10,543 nucleotides of DNA from an uncultured Opitutaceae bacterium (GTDB lineage Bacteria > Verrucomicrobiota > Verrucomicrobiia > Opitutales > Opitutaceae): the NCBI GenBank assembly GCA_903885525.1, contig CAISJA010000323.1:1-10543 (forward strand), given 5' to 3'. Numbering within the stretch: the stretch's first letter is position 1; each line of letters begins with the position of its first letter. The position numbers were made by a program, and so were the translations under genes. Below, in pieces: positions 1 through 6,648 of the stretch. The notes beneath the pieces are model-generated. The model was not told the DNA's origin, did no database searches, and saw only the letters and a list, made by a program, of their open reading frames with translations.

Positions 1-930
1 GACCGTCGAGGTGCCGAGCAGCGAGCTCAGGATGGCGGCGAGCGAGTCGGCCACCAGGGCGCGGCCGGCCTTGGGCAGGCGACCGTTGGCATCGAGCAGG
101 CCGGCGCGCTGGGTGACGCCGATCAGGGTGCCGATGTTGTCAAACATATCCACGAGCAGCAGCGTCAGGATGATCGGCAGGGCTTTGCCGAAATCGTGGA
201 GCAGCAGGTCGAAATTCAGTTGGAAGAGCGTCGGCGCCGGGGAGGAGGGCCAGGACAGCCAGGAAGCCGGCAACTGGGTGACCTGGCCACCGTGGCCGTC
301 GGGCACCAGCAGGCCGAGGCCGGTGACCGCCAGGATGGAGAGGATGATCGCTCCCTGCACCCGGCGTGCCACGAGCACAGCGGTGAGCAGTATGCCGCCG
401 AAGCAGAGCAGGACCGCCGGAGTGCCGAGATCGCCATGCGAGACGAACGTGGCCTGGTTGGAGACGATGAGCCCGCCGTTTTTCAGGCCGATGAAGGCGA
501 TGAACAGGCCGATGCCGCAGGTGATCGCGAGCTTCAGCCCGAGGGGGATGGCCTCGATGATTTTCTCCCGGATGCCCGTGACTGAGAGGCCGAGGAAGAT
601 GCAGCCGTTGACAAACACCAGCCCGAGGGCGGACTGCCAGGAGACCCCGAGGCCGAGGCAGACGGTGAAGGCGAAGTAGGCGTTGATGCCCATGCCCGGG
701 GCCAGCGCCAGCGGGTAGTTGGTCATCAGTCCCATCAGCAGCGTGCTCAAGGCCGCGGTGAGGGCGGTGACGGTGATGAGAGCCGCCTTCGGCATGCCGG
801 CGACGGCCAGGATGGCGGGGTTCACCGCCAGGATGTAGGCCATGGCCGCAAAGGTGGTGGCACCGGCCTGAAGTTCCCGGCCGACGGTGGTGCCGGATTC
901 TTTGAGCTGGTAGAGACGTTGGAGCAACAT
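1..930 (-). CDS. AzgA-type NCS2 purine (adenine/guanine/hypoxanthine) permease, partial, N-terminal 310 residues
   Basis: Inner-membrane nucleobase:cation symporter of the AzgA subgroup (E. coli AdeP/GhxP relatives), expected to import adenine, guanine or hypoxanthine. The reading frame is open from the ATG at 930 to the window edge, giving exactly 310 codons of a protein that is usually about 430-450 residues. Family signatures, by residue: GTTVGREL near 13-20 and AAMAYILAVNPAIL at 28-41; the strongly conserved NYPLALAPGMGINAYFAF at 71-88; GLKNGGLIVSN around 148-158; DMFDNIGTLIG at 261-271; and GTSTV at the break. Several hydrophobic segments alternate with short loops, as in a polytopic carrier. 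The start was chosen because the homologous N-terminus begins just there; the leader TTTCCGC has no Shine-Dalgarno. It is transcribed away from the TonB-dependent receptor, so the two share a control region. Exact base specificity cannot be read from the visible part. Confidence 0.93.
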   Translation of the reverse strand, partial: MLLQRLYQLKESGTTVGRELQAGATTFAAMAYILAVNPAILAVAGMPKAALITVTALTAALSTLLMGLMTNYPLALAPGMGINAYFAFTVCLGLGVSWQSALGLVFVNGCIFLGLSVTGIREKIIEAIPLGLKLAITCGIGLFIAFIGLKNGGLIVSNQATFVSHGDLGTPAVLLCFGGILLTAVLVARRVQGAIILSILAVTGLGLLVPDGHGGQVTQLPASWLSWPSSPAPTLFQLNFDLLLHDFGKALPIILTLLLVDMFDNIGTLIGVTQRAGLLDANGRLPKAGRALVADSLAAILSSLLGTSTV

Positions 931-1147
931 GCGGAAAGGAAGGCGGCGGGGATTGAAGGGGCGGCCGGGGCACCGGCAGGGAGGGCAGCAAAATGGCAGC
1001 GAACCGGACGGAGGCAAGGAAACCTCGGTCGCAGCGACACCATCGCGGCAAGGCGAAGCGCGGAAAGCAGGCCGCATGCCGAAACGCCGACCATCTCCTC
1101 AGGCCTCGTATCTCTATGTTCTTGCATCTGGTGAAACTGGTTTGCGC

Positions 1148-1164
1148 CCTGCCTAAACCTGCCT
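1148..1164. repeat. Direct repeat CCTGCCT-N3-CCTGCCT, 10-bp period
   Basis: Two exact copies of CCTGCCT at 1148-1154 and 1158-1164 are separated by AAA, so they recur once per helical turn on the same DNA face. They lie about 40-60 bp upstream of the TATAAA box, where an activator of the receptor gene could bind. A less tidy pair, CTGGT at 1128-1132 and 1137-1141, lies just upstream. The repeats are seen directly; a regulatory role is only inferred from position, and a chance repeat in C-rich DNA is possible. Confidence 0.3.
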
Positions 1165-1205
1165 CCGCTCCCCGATGGCCATGCCGCTGCCACCGCCCAG
1201 GAATC

Positions 1206-1211
1206 TATAAA
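1206..1211 (+). promoter_or_regulatory. Possible -10 box for the TonB receptor gene
   Basis: TATAAA (5 of 6 matches to TATAAT) is the only strongly AT-rich hexamer in this part of the divergent region and lies 80 bp before the receptor ATG. No good TTGACA-like -35 element sits 16-18 bp upstream (around 1183-1188), so if used it would probably need an activator. The opposite strand reads TATAGA in the same spot, so it could alternatively serve the permease. Confidence 0.3.
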
Positions 1212-1291
1212 AATGCCCATCTTTGCCCCTCGGTTGGTATGTTAGCTGCTTAGTCCGCCTGACCCATCATTATTCACTGTCCCACCACACC

Positions 1292-3664
1292 ATGATCAAA
1301 CACCACCCACGCCTTGCGTTAACCGCCTTGGTTCTGGCTGCCTTGCTCCCTCCGCTGGCTGCCCAGACGACCGAAGAACAGAAACCCGACGACTCGAAGC
1401 CGGCCAACGACCATGTGGTCAAGCTGGATACCTTTGAGGTCAACAGCGTGCCGATCGGGCAGCAGATCCTGCCGACGTCCCGCCCGTTCAACTCCGTCTT
1501 CGGCACGGATGACAGCATCATCGACGTGCCGCGCAACGTCACCATCATCTCCAGCCAGCAGTTGAAGGACATCAGCATCAACAGCGTGCAGGACATCTCG
1601 AAGCTCACCTCCAGCGCCTACACCACCACCAACTTCGGCGCTCCTTCCAATCCCAGCATCCGCGGCCAGTCGGCCGACCTCTACCTCAACGGGGTGCGCG
1701 CCCGCATCACCTCCAACGGCAATGGTCTGCCGCTGGATTTCAACGCGGTGGAATCTGTCAACATCGTCAAGGGTCCGGCCACTGCGGTGCAGGGTACCTC
1801 GATGTACGTCGGCGGCTTCGTGGACATGATCACCAAGCAGCCCTTCTTTGATGTCACCAAGGGCTACGTCAGCACCACGGTCGGCACCTACGGCAAGAAA
1901 TCCTGGACCATCGACCAGGGCGGCCCGCTCTCCAAGGAAGTGGCCTACCGCGTCAGCTACTCCGGTGAGGACAGCGGCGGCTACTGGAACGACTTCTACA
2001 ACAAAAACCAGGCCCTCTACGGCGCCCTGATCTACCGCCCCAGCGACCACTACAACATCTTTTTCGACGCCTCGGCCACCTGGTACCGCTACACAGAAAA
2101 CTGGGGCATCAACCGCGTCACCCAGGCCCTGATCGACAACGGACTCTACCAGACCGGCATCAACAACAATAATGCCCCGGCCGCCCCCTCCGACCCGCAG
2201 AACTCGGTCAACGTCCTCGGCAGGGGCAACAAGCTCGCCCTCGGACCGGTGGTCGCCATCAACCGTCACTCCCGCCTGCTCGACCCGAACAACCATTCGA
2301 CCGGCCGCGAATTCAACGCCCAGGTGATCCAGACCGACACGATCAGCCCGGACCTCAAGATCGTGAACAATACTTTCTGGAGCTACACGGCCCGCAACAC
2401 CCTCAGCACCTATTACTACTCGGAAATCATCGACCCGTCCTGGTTCGCGGAAAATCGCACCTCGGTGGTCTTTACCACCAAGGGCGGCTCCGTCGTGAAC
2501 GCCGGCCTCGACCTCCGCTACCAGAGCGTCAAGGCCTACGACGACTATTTCTACGAACCGGCCAACGTTTGGGACCTCACGAAGAACATGACCTACGTGA
2601 ACGTCTATAACTCGAAGGACTTTCTGAACGGTGGCAGCTTTGCCGCGCAGCCGGTCCCCGGCTGGCCCGGCCGTTTTGCGACCCCCGGTGTCATCAATGG
2701 CGACACCAACGACAGCTCCGCCTTCACCGCCGGCCCGTTCGTCCAGGCCACCTGGAAGATCTCCGACAAAGTCAACTTCATCACGGGCGCGCGCTATGAT
2801 TACATGAGCGCCAAGGTTCGTGATCCCCTCGCTGCCCCTGGCTTCATCACCCCGGTGGTCAAGCCCTCCGCCACGATCAATGTCGGAATCCCGAGCTACA
2901 ACGGCAGCCTCGTCTTCAAGGCCACCCCGACCTCCAGCTACTACGTGACCTACAATTACAGTGAGAACACCTCCGGCGCGGTCGGCAATGGCGGCGGCAT
3001 CACAGGTTGGGCGCTCGACAAGAATAACATTCCCTACCTCGACAAACAGAACTTCACCCAGCCGAGCGAGCTGTATGAAGCCGGCGCCAAATACAACCTG
3101 GATTCAAACAAGGTGTTCCTGAACTTCGCGCTCTACGATCAGGCCCGCACGGCCAAGAGCACCAGCAGCACCACGATCCAAAAATTCCACGCCAAGGGCT
3201 TCGAGGCGGAAATGAACTACCAGCCCAACAAGCACCTCTACGCCACCCTGTCCTACTCTTACATCGATGCCACCACCACGGCGCCCTTCCAGTCCGACGG
3301 CGGCATCAGCTTGCTCCCGACGGAAGCCAAGGACGACTCCGGCCCGAAGCAGGTCTCCGGTCTGCCGAAACACCTGTTCAACGGTCTCGTTTCCTACGGC
3401 TGGGACAGCGGCTGGAACGTCTCCAGCAACATTATTGTGACCGGCCCGATGAACAACAACTACGCCGGCACCCTCGTCATCCCGACCCAGTACGAGCTCG
3501 ATTGCAGCGTCGGTTACCACACGAAGAAATGGGATTACCGCCTGAACATCCTCAACGCCACCAACCAGAAGAATTGGGCGCCGCCGAATGCCGCCTATGG
3601 CAACGCCTCCATTCTGGCCATGCCCGGCACCGAGGCTCACTTCACGGTGAAGTACTCGTTCTAA
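1292..3664 (+). CDS. TonB-dependent outer-membrane receptor, substrate unknown
   Basis: Outer-membrane gated channel, 790 residues, that would import a scarce ligand using TonB/ExbBD energy. I chose the ATG at 1292 because it opens directly on a signal peptide: Met-Ile-Lys-His-His, a hydrophobic core at about 8-22, and probable cleavage after Ala24. An in-frame TTG at 1223 would only add residues before it. After a Pro/Asp/Lys-rich linker comes a TonB-box-like VKLDTFEV (43-50). The plug domain is about 75-185, with DVPRNVTII (78-86), PSIRGQ (121-126) and VESVNIVKGPATAVQG (153-168), the usual place of the IERIEVLKGP motif. The rest is a Tyr/Asn/Ser-rich 22-strand-type barrel ending in VKYSF with the terminal Phe used for outer-membrane insertion. 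The overall pattern resembles siderophore-receptor-like TBDRs, but no substrate can be read off. It lies between two purine gene groups on the opposite strand. There is no SusD-like partner. Base composition is visibly less GC-saturated than the neighbours. Confidence 0.93.
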   Translation: MIKHHPRLALTALVLAALLPPLAAQTTEEQKPDDSKPANDHVVKLDTFEVNSVPIGQQILPTSRPFNSVFGTDDSIIDVPRNVTIISSQQLKDISINSVQDISKLTSSAYTTTNFGAPSNPSIRGQSADLYLNGVRARITSNGNGLPLDFNAVESVNIVKGPATAVQGTSMYVGGFVDMITKQPFFDVTKGYVSTTVGTYGKKSWTIDQGGPLSKEVAYRVSYSGEDSGGYWNDFYNKNQALYGALIYRPSDHYNIFFDASATWYRYTENWGINRVTQALIDNGLYQTGINNNNAPAAPSDPQNSVNVLGRGNKLALGPVVAINRHSRLLDPNNHSTGREFNAQVIQTDTISPDLKIVNNTFWSYTARNTLSTYYYSEIIDPSWFAENRTSVVFTTKGGSVVNAGLDLRYQSVKAYDDYFYEPANVWDLTKNMTYVNVYNSKDFLNGGSFAAQPVPGWPGRFATPGVINGDTNDSSAFTAGPFVQATWKISDKVNFITGARYDYMSAKVRDPLAAPGFITPVVKPSATINVGIPSYNGSLVFKATPTSSYYVTYNYSENTSGAVGNGGGITGWALDKNNIPYLDKQNFTQPSELYEAGAKYNLDSNKVFLNFALYDQARTAKSTSSTTIQKFHAKGFEAEMNYQPNKHLYATLSYSYIDATTTAPFQSDGGISLLPTEAKDDSGPKQVSGLPKHLFNGLVSYGWDSGWNVSSNIIVTGPMNNNYAGTLVIPTQYELDCSVGYHTKKWDYRLNILNATNQKNWAPPNAAYGNASILAMPGTEAHFTVKYSF

Positions 3665-3681
3665 ACAGCCCTTCTGTTTAG
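3661..3681 (+). other. Perfect hairpin spanning the receptor stop codon
   Basis: CTAAACAG (3661-3668), loop CCCTT, CTGTTTAG (3674-3681) form a perfect 8-bp stem with a 5-nt loop. The receptor's TAA stop (3662-3664) lies inside the left arm. It is followed after 5 nt by the GC-rich terminator hairpin. There is no T-run directly after this stem, so it is unlikely to terminate by itself; it might stabilise the mRNA 3' end. Confidence 0.7.
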
Positions 3682-3686
3682 CTTGC

Positions 3687-3716
3687 AGGCCGCCCTTCAC
3701 CGGGCGGCCTTTTTTT
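3687..3716 (+). terminator. Rho-independent terminator of the TonB receptor gene
   Basis: A perfect 9-bp stem, AGGCCGCCC (3687-3695) with GGGCGGCCT (3702-3710), closes a 6-nt loop and runs directly into seven Ts (3710-3716). It begins 22 bases after the receptor stop codon. On the minus strand the hairpin is followed by no T-run, so it should not efficiently stop transcription coming from the convergent deaminase gene. Confidence 0.95.
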
Positions 3717-3775
3717 GCGTGCGCCCCCCACCAGGCTGAATTCCCGCCCCCGGACCGCCGCGGGCTCCCTCCCTC

Positions 3776-5137
3776 TCAACCCGCCACCAAACGCGCCGCC
3801 AACCGATGGGTGCGCTCCACCAGCCGCGGCAGGTCCACCGTCGTCAGCCGGCCTTGTTCCACCACACAGCGGCCGTTGACAAAGCTGAAATCGACCCCGT
3901 CGGTCTGGCAGAGGATCAAGGCCGCCACCACATCGTGCCCGGCCCCGGCGAAGGTGGGGCGGTCGAGGTTCACCGCGATGAAGTCGGCCGCCATGCCCGG
4001 TGCCAGGCAGCCGATGTCGTCCCGGCCCAGCACCCGCGCACCGCCCAAGGTGGCGAGTTCCAGCGCCTCGCGCGCCGACATCACCGAGGCATCCTGCGCC
4101 CCGACCCGGGCCAACAGGCACGCCGCCCGGGCTTCGTGGAAAAGGTTGCTGGCATCGTTCGATGCGGCCCCATCGACCCCGAGCCCCACCGGCACGCGGG
4201 CGCAGAGCATTTTCTTGACCGGGGCAATCCCGCTGGCGAGCCGCATGTTGCTGCAGGGGCAGTGCGCCACCCCCGTGCCGGTGCGCCCAAACTTGGCGAT
4301 CGAGTCGTCGCTCAATTGCACGCAGTGGGCGTGCCAGACATCCGGCCCCACCCAGCCGACCGACTCCGCGTAGTCACCCGGCGTGAGCCCGAACTTCGCC
4401 AGGCTGTACTCGACATCGGAGCGGTTCTCCGCAAGGTGCGTGTGGAGCCGCACCCCCGCGCGGGTGCGCGCCAGCGCGGCCGACTCGCGCATGAGGTCGC
4501 GCGAGACGGAAAAGGGCGAGCAGGGCGCCAGGGCCACCCGGAGCATGGAGTGCCGGGCATTGTCATGGTAGGCCTCGATCAGCCGCTGGCTGTCGCGGAG
4601 AATGTCCGCCTCCTGCTCGACCAGCGCGTCGGGCGGCAGGCCGCCGAGACTCTCCCCCACGCTCATGCTCCCGCGGCAGGCGTGGAAGCGCATCCCGATG
4701 TCGCGCAGGGCGCGGATCTCGTCGTCGAGCGTGCAATCGTGAGGAAACAGGTAGAGGTGGTCGCTCGACGTGGTGCAGCCCGAGAGGAGGAGTTCCGCCG
4801 CGGCCATCTGCGCGCTCACGTAGACGCCCTCGCTGCGCAGGCCGGACCAGATCGGATACAGCGTCCGGAGCCATTGGAACAGGTCGCAGTTCTGGGCCGC
4901 CGGAATCACCCGGGTGAGCGTCTGGAAAAAATGGTGATGGGTGTTGACCATCCCCGGCAGCACGACGTGGCGCCCCGCCAGGTCCAGCACCCGGTCGGCC
5001 GTGGCGGGCAGCAACGCGGCCGGTCCGGCCTGCTCGATGACGTTGTCCCGGACGAAGAGGGCGGCCCCGCGCAACTCCTCCCGGCCCGCGTTCATCGTGA
5101 CCAGGGTGTGGATGTTTTTGACGAGCAAGGTGCCCAT
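3776..5137 (-). CDS. 8-oxoguanine deaminase-like amidohydrolase (AtzB/guanine deaminase relatives)
   Basis: Cytoplasmic metal-dependent amidohydrolase (453 residues, normal length) of the group typified by Pseudomonas Pa0142, which deaminates 8-oxoguanine to uric acid and ammonia. Visible active-site motifs: NTHHHFFQTL with metal ligands His67 and His69; HTHLAE with His234 and Glu237; AHCV with His271; GVDG with Asp322. The stretches ELLLSGCTTSSDHLYLFP (115-132), ALAPCSPFSVSR (202-213) and GTGVAHCPCSNMRL (287-300) are, from memory of the family, characteristic of the 8-oxoguanine/hydroxyatrazine branch more than of classic guanine deaminase. The N- and C-terminal segments form the usual composite beta domain (PGMVNTHHH junction; VNGRCVV near 420). 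It starts 29 nt after the permease stop, so the two are probably co-transcribed. No Shine-Dalgarno precedes the ATG. Alternatives are isoxanthopterin, guanine or triazine deamination; the substrate is inferred. Confidence 0.88.
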   Translation of the reverse strand: MGTLLVKNIHTLVTMNAGREELRGAALFVRDNVIEQAGPAALLPATADRVLDLAGRHVVLPGMVNTHHHFFQTLTRVIPAAQNCDLFQWLRTLYPIWSGLRSEGVYVSAQMAAAELLLSGCTTSSDHLYLFPHDCTLDDEIRALRDIGMRFHACRGSMSVGESLGGLPPDALVEQEADILRDSQRLIEAYHDNARHSMLRVALAPCSPFSVSRDLMRESAALARTRAGVRLHTHLAENRSDVEYSLAKFGLTPGDYAESVGWVGPDVWHAHCVQLSDDSIAKFGRTGTGVAHCPCSNMRLASGIAPVKKMLCARVPVGLGVDGAASNDASNLFHEARAACLLARVGAQDASVMSAREALELATLGGARVLGRDDIGCLAPGMAADFIAVNLDRPTFAGAGHDVVAALILCQTDGVDFSFVNGRCVVEQGRLTTVDLPRLVERTHRLAARLVAG

Positions 5138-5166
5138 AGGCGGAAAACTGCGGGATCGGACCGGGA

Positions 5167-6516
5167 TCAGTAACCCGCCGTGTGTGTCAGGTGCTTGGGA
5201 CGCCAGAAAAAACTGAGCAGCAGGGCGGTGAGCCCGCCGGCGGAAATTCCGGAGCTGAGCAGCGCCGAGGCCAGGTCGGGCAGACTGCCCAGCAGCGCGG
5301 GCTGCGTCGGCAAGCCCAGTCCCATGCCGAGGGACAGGGCCACGATCACGCCTTCGCGCTGCCCCAGCCCGGCGGTCAGCAGCAGGCGGATGCCCGCCAC
5401 CGCCACGAGGCCGAACATCATCAGCGCGAGCCCGCCCAACACCGCCGGCGGCATGACCGTCACCCAGCGCCCGATGGCCGGCACCAGGCCCAGCAGCGTC
5501 AGAATCCCGGCCATGACGTACCCGACCCGCCGGCTGGCCACGCCGGTGATTTGGATGACGCCATTATTCTGGGCAAAGGTCGCGCTGGGAAATCCACCGA
5601 ACAGCGCCGACACCGTGCTGGTGATGCCATCGGCCAGCACCCCACCGGTCAGCCGCCGCCAATGCTCGGGCCCGGAAGGCTGCAGGCCGGACAACTGGGA
5701 GGTGGCTGTGATGTCGCCCATCGCCTCCAGCAGGGAAACCAGGTAGATGAAGGCAAAGGGCGGCAGGTATTTCCAATCGAAGGACCAGCCGTGCGGCAGG
5801 AAATGCGGCTGGGTGAACCAGGCTCCCGTCCCCGGGGCCGGCGCTTGCAGTCCGCCCCAGAGGGCGCACAGCCCGCAGCCCACGCTCACACCGATCGCCG
5901 CGCTGGCGATGCGCAGCCACGGGCGGCCGGCCGCCTGCGCCGCCACGATCACCACCACCACGACGAGCCCCACCAAGAGGCCCGACCAGGCCGGCGCGCC
6001 GGACCGGACCGGCGCCGCCATGCTGTAAAATGCGGTGGGGATCAGCGAAGTGCCGATGAGCAGCACGACGACCCCGGAAACCAGCGGTGTGAATACCCGG
6101 CGCAACCGGGAAAGGAAGGGTGCCAGCACAATCAGCAGCGGCGCGGTCACGCCGGAGAGGGTCAGCATCAGGGCCAGTCCTCCCGCCTGCCCCGCCGCGG
6201 TCAACGGCTGGAGAAAGGCAAAACTCGTCCCGGAGACGCTGAGCAGGCCCGAACCCACGGGACCGCGCTGCCGGCATTGGAGCCAGGTGCCGAAGGCCGA
6301 AGCCAGGAGGGCGATGCTGATGAGGTAGGCGGTGTCGGCGGCGGAAAACTTGAGCACCGCCGAAAGAATCAGCGGCGGCGTGATCGTCCCCACCACCATG
6401 GCGGAGACGTGCTGCACTCCGACCAGAAGCGAAGGGCCGAAGGGGATCCGGTCCTCCAGCCCATACACGATGTGGGGCTGGGCGGCGGAAGCGGCGGGAG
6501 GGGGCAGGATTTCCAT
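5167..6516 (-). CDS. NCS2-family nucleobase permease (xanthine/urate/uracil type)
   Basis: Inner-membrane symporter of 449 residues, the usual size for the XanQ/UraA/urate-permease branch, distinct from the AzgA subgroup at the left edge. Evidence: IVYGLEDRIPF (16-26) before TM1; the Gln-His pair at 35-36 in TM1, matching the functionally important QH of E. coli XanQ; TITPPLI (44-50); SLLEAMGDITATS (261-273), whose Glu264 matches the essential TM8 glutamate; and the family signature FAQNNGVIQITGVASR (314-329). The rest is a run of hydrophobic segments (about 12-14). The QNNGVIQITGVASR form is typical of purine (xanthine/urate) rather than uracil carriers. It is the first gene of a probable operon with the 8-oxoguanine deaminase, so its cargo may be 8-oxoguanine, xanthine or the urate product. 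The ATG follows CGCACCCC, with no Shine-Dalgarno; three hairpins lie upstream. Confidence 0.93.
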   Translation of the reverse strand: MEILPPPAASAAQPHIVYGLEDRIPFGPSLLVGVQHVSAMVVGTITPPLILSAVLKFSAADTAYLISIALLASAFGTWLQCRQRGPVGSGLLSVSGTSFAFLQPLTAAGQAGGLALMLTLSGVTAPLLIVLAPFLSRLRRVFTPLVSGVVVLLIGTSLIPTAFYSMAAPVRSGAPAWSGLLVGLVVVVVIVAAQAAGRPWLRIASAAIGVSVGCGLCALWGGLQAPAPGTGAWFTQPHFLPHGWSFDWKYLPPFAFIYLVSLLEAMGDITATSQLSGLQPSGPEHWRRLTGGVLADGITSTVSALFGGFPSATFAQNNGVIQITGVASRRVGYVMAGILTLLGLVPAIGRWVTVMPPAVLGGLALMMFGLVAVAGIRLLLTAGLGQREGVIVALSLGMGLGLPTQPALLGSLPDLASALLSSGISAGGLTALLLSFFWRPKHLTHTAGY

Positions 6517-6561
6517 GGGGTGCGCAGAGCAAGGTGCGGGCCAGTCCGCCCAAGGCCATGC

Positions 6562-6588
6562 AAAAACGCCGCGGGAGGCGTCGTTTTT
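6562..6588 (-). terminator. Probable terminator after the aminopeptidase, or attenuator before the permease
   Basis: Read on the minus strand: stem ACGCC / GGCGT (plus-strand 6566-6570 and 6577-6581) around a 6-nt loop, running into a five-T tract (6562-6566). Flanking A and T runs can extend the stem past a 2-nt bulge, so the element is nearly symmetrical and might also work on the plus strand. It lies about 60 nt after the aminopeptidase stop and about 45 nt before the permease ATG. The simplest reading is termination of the upstream unit. The short 5-bp core stem keeps confidence moderate. Confidence 0.55.
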
Positions 6589-6594
6589 CTCCCG

Positions 6595-6644
6595 CCCGCC
6601 GCCACCGGCGGGGGTGAAGCAGGGCGGCCCCGGGAAAACCGCCC
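6595..6644 (-). other. Two GC hairpins between aminopeptidase and permease
   Basis: Two further perfect stems precede the T-run hairpin. GGGCGG (6622-6627) pairs with CCGCCC (6639-6644) around an 11-nt loop. CCCGCC (6595-6600) pairs with GGCGGG (6607-6612) around a 6-nt loop. Neither is followed by a T-run. They could protect the aminopeptidase mRNA end or belong to a structured leader of the permease-deaminase unit. Short perfect stems are easy to obtain in GC-rich DNA, so the function is uncertain. Confidence 0.4.
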
Positions 6645-6648
6645 CGTC

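Larger units (their letters stand above)
931..1291. promoter_or_regulatory. Divergent intergenic control region between permease and TonB receptor
   Basis: This 361-base stretch separates two divergent genes and holds no convincing coding sequence. The permease-proximal half (931-1080) is G/A-rich and featureless to the eye. The receptor-proximal half contains the AT-rich box TATAAAAAT at 1206-1214, a 10-bp-period direct repeat at 1148-1164, and an 8-bp palindrome ATGGCCAT at 1175-1182. I looked for the conserved core of purine riboswitches (a TATGG-like strand and a TCTACC-like strand) on both strands and saw none. The receptor leader from the AT-rich box to the ATG would be about 75 nt. Confidence 0.6.

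Noticed and set aside
140..1051. 303-codon minus-strand frame overlapping the AzgA permease start
   Set aside because: It is a different frame over the permease; the permease frame shows conserved AzgA motifs, whereas this one is Arg/His/Pro-rich noise.
1213..1245. Ten-codon upstream ORF (MPIFAPRLVC) before the receptor
   Set aside because: Its ATG begins only 2 bp after the TATAAA box, so a transcript from that promoter would start inside it; no ribosome site is visible.
931..1291. Purine or xanthine riboswitch in the divergent region
   Set aside because: The context made it attractive, but I found no conserved aptamer core on either strand and no terminator hairpin with T-run.
1223..1291. 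TTG start extending the receptor by 23 residues
   Set aside because: The extension would bury the signal peptide; the ATG at 1292 opens directly on a typical signal sequence.
1319..2296. 325-codon open frame on the minus strand inside the TonB receptor gene
   Set aside because: Val/Gly/Asp repeats without a domain, antisense to the plug and barrel of a clear receptor.
3806..5173. 455-codon open frame on the plus strand opposite the deaminase
   Set aside because: Its translation is rich in Arg/His/Pro/Gly with no domain, and the opposite strand encodes a complete, motif-rich amidohydrolase. It is a GC-driven antisense shadow.
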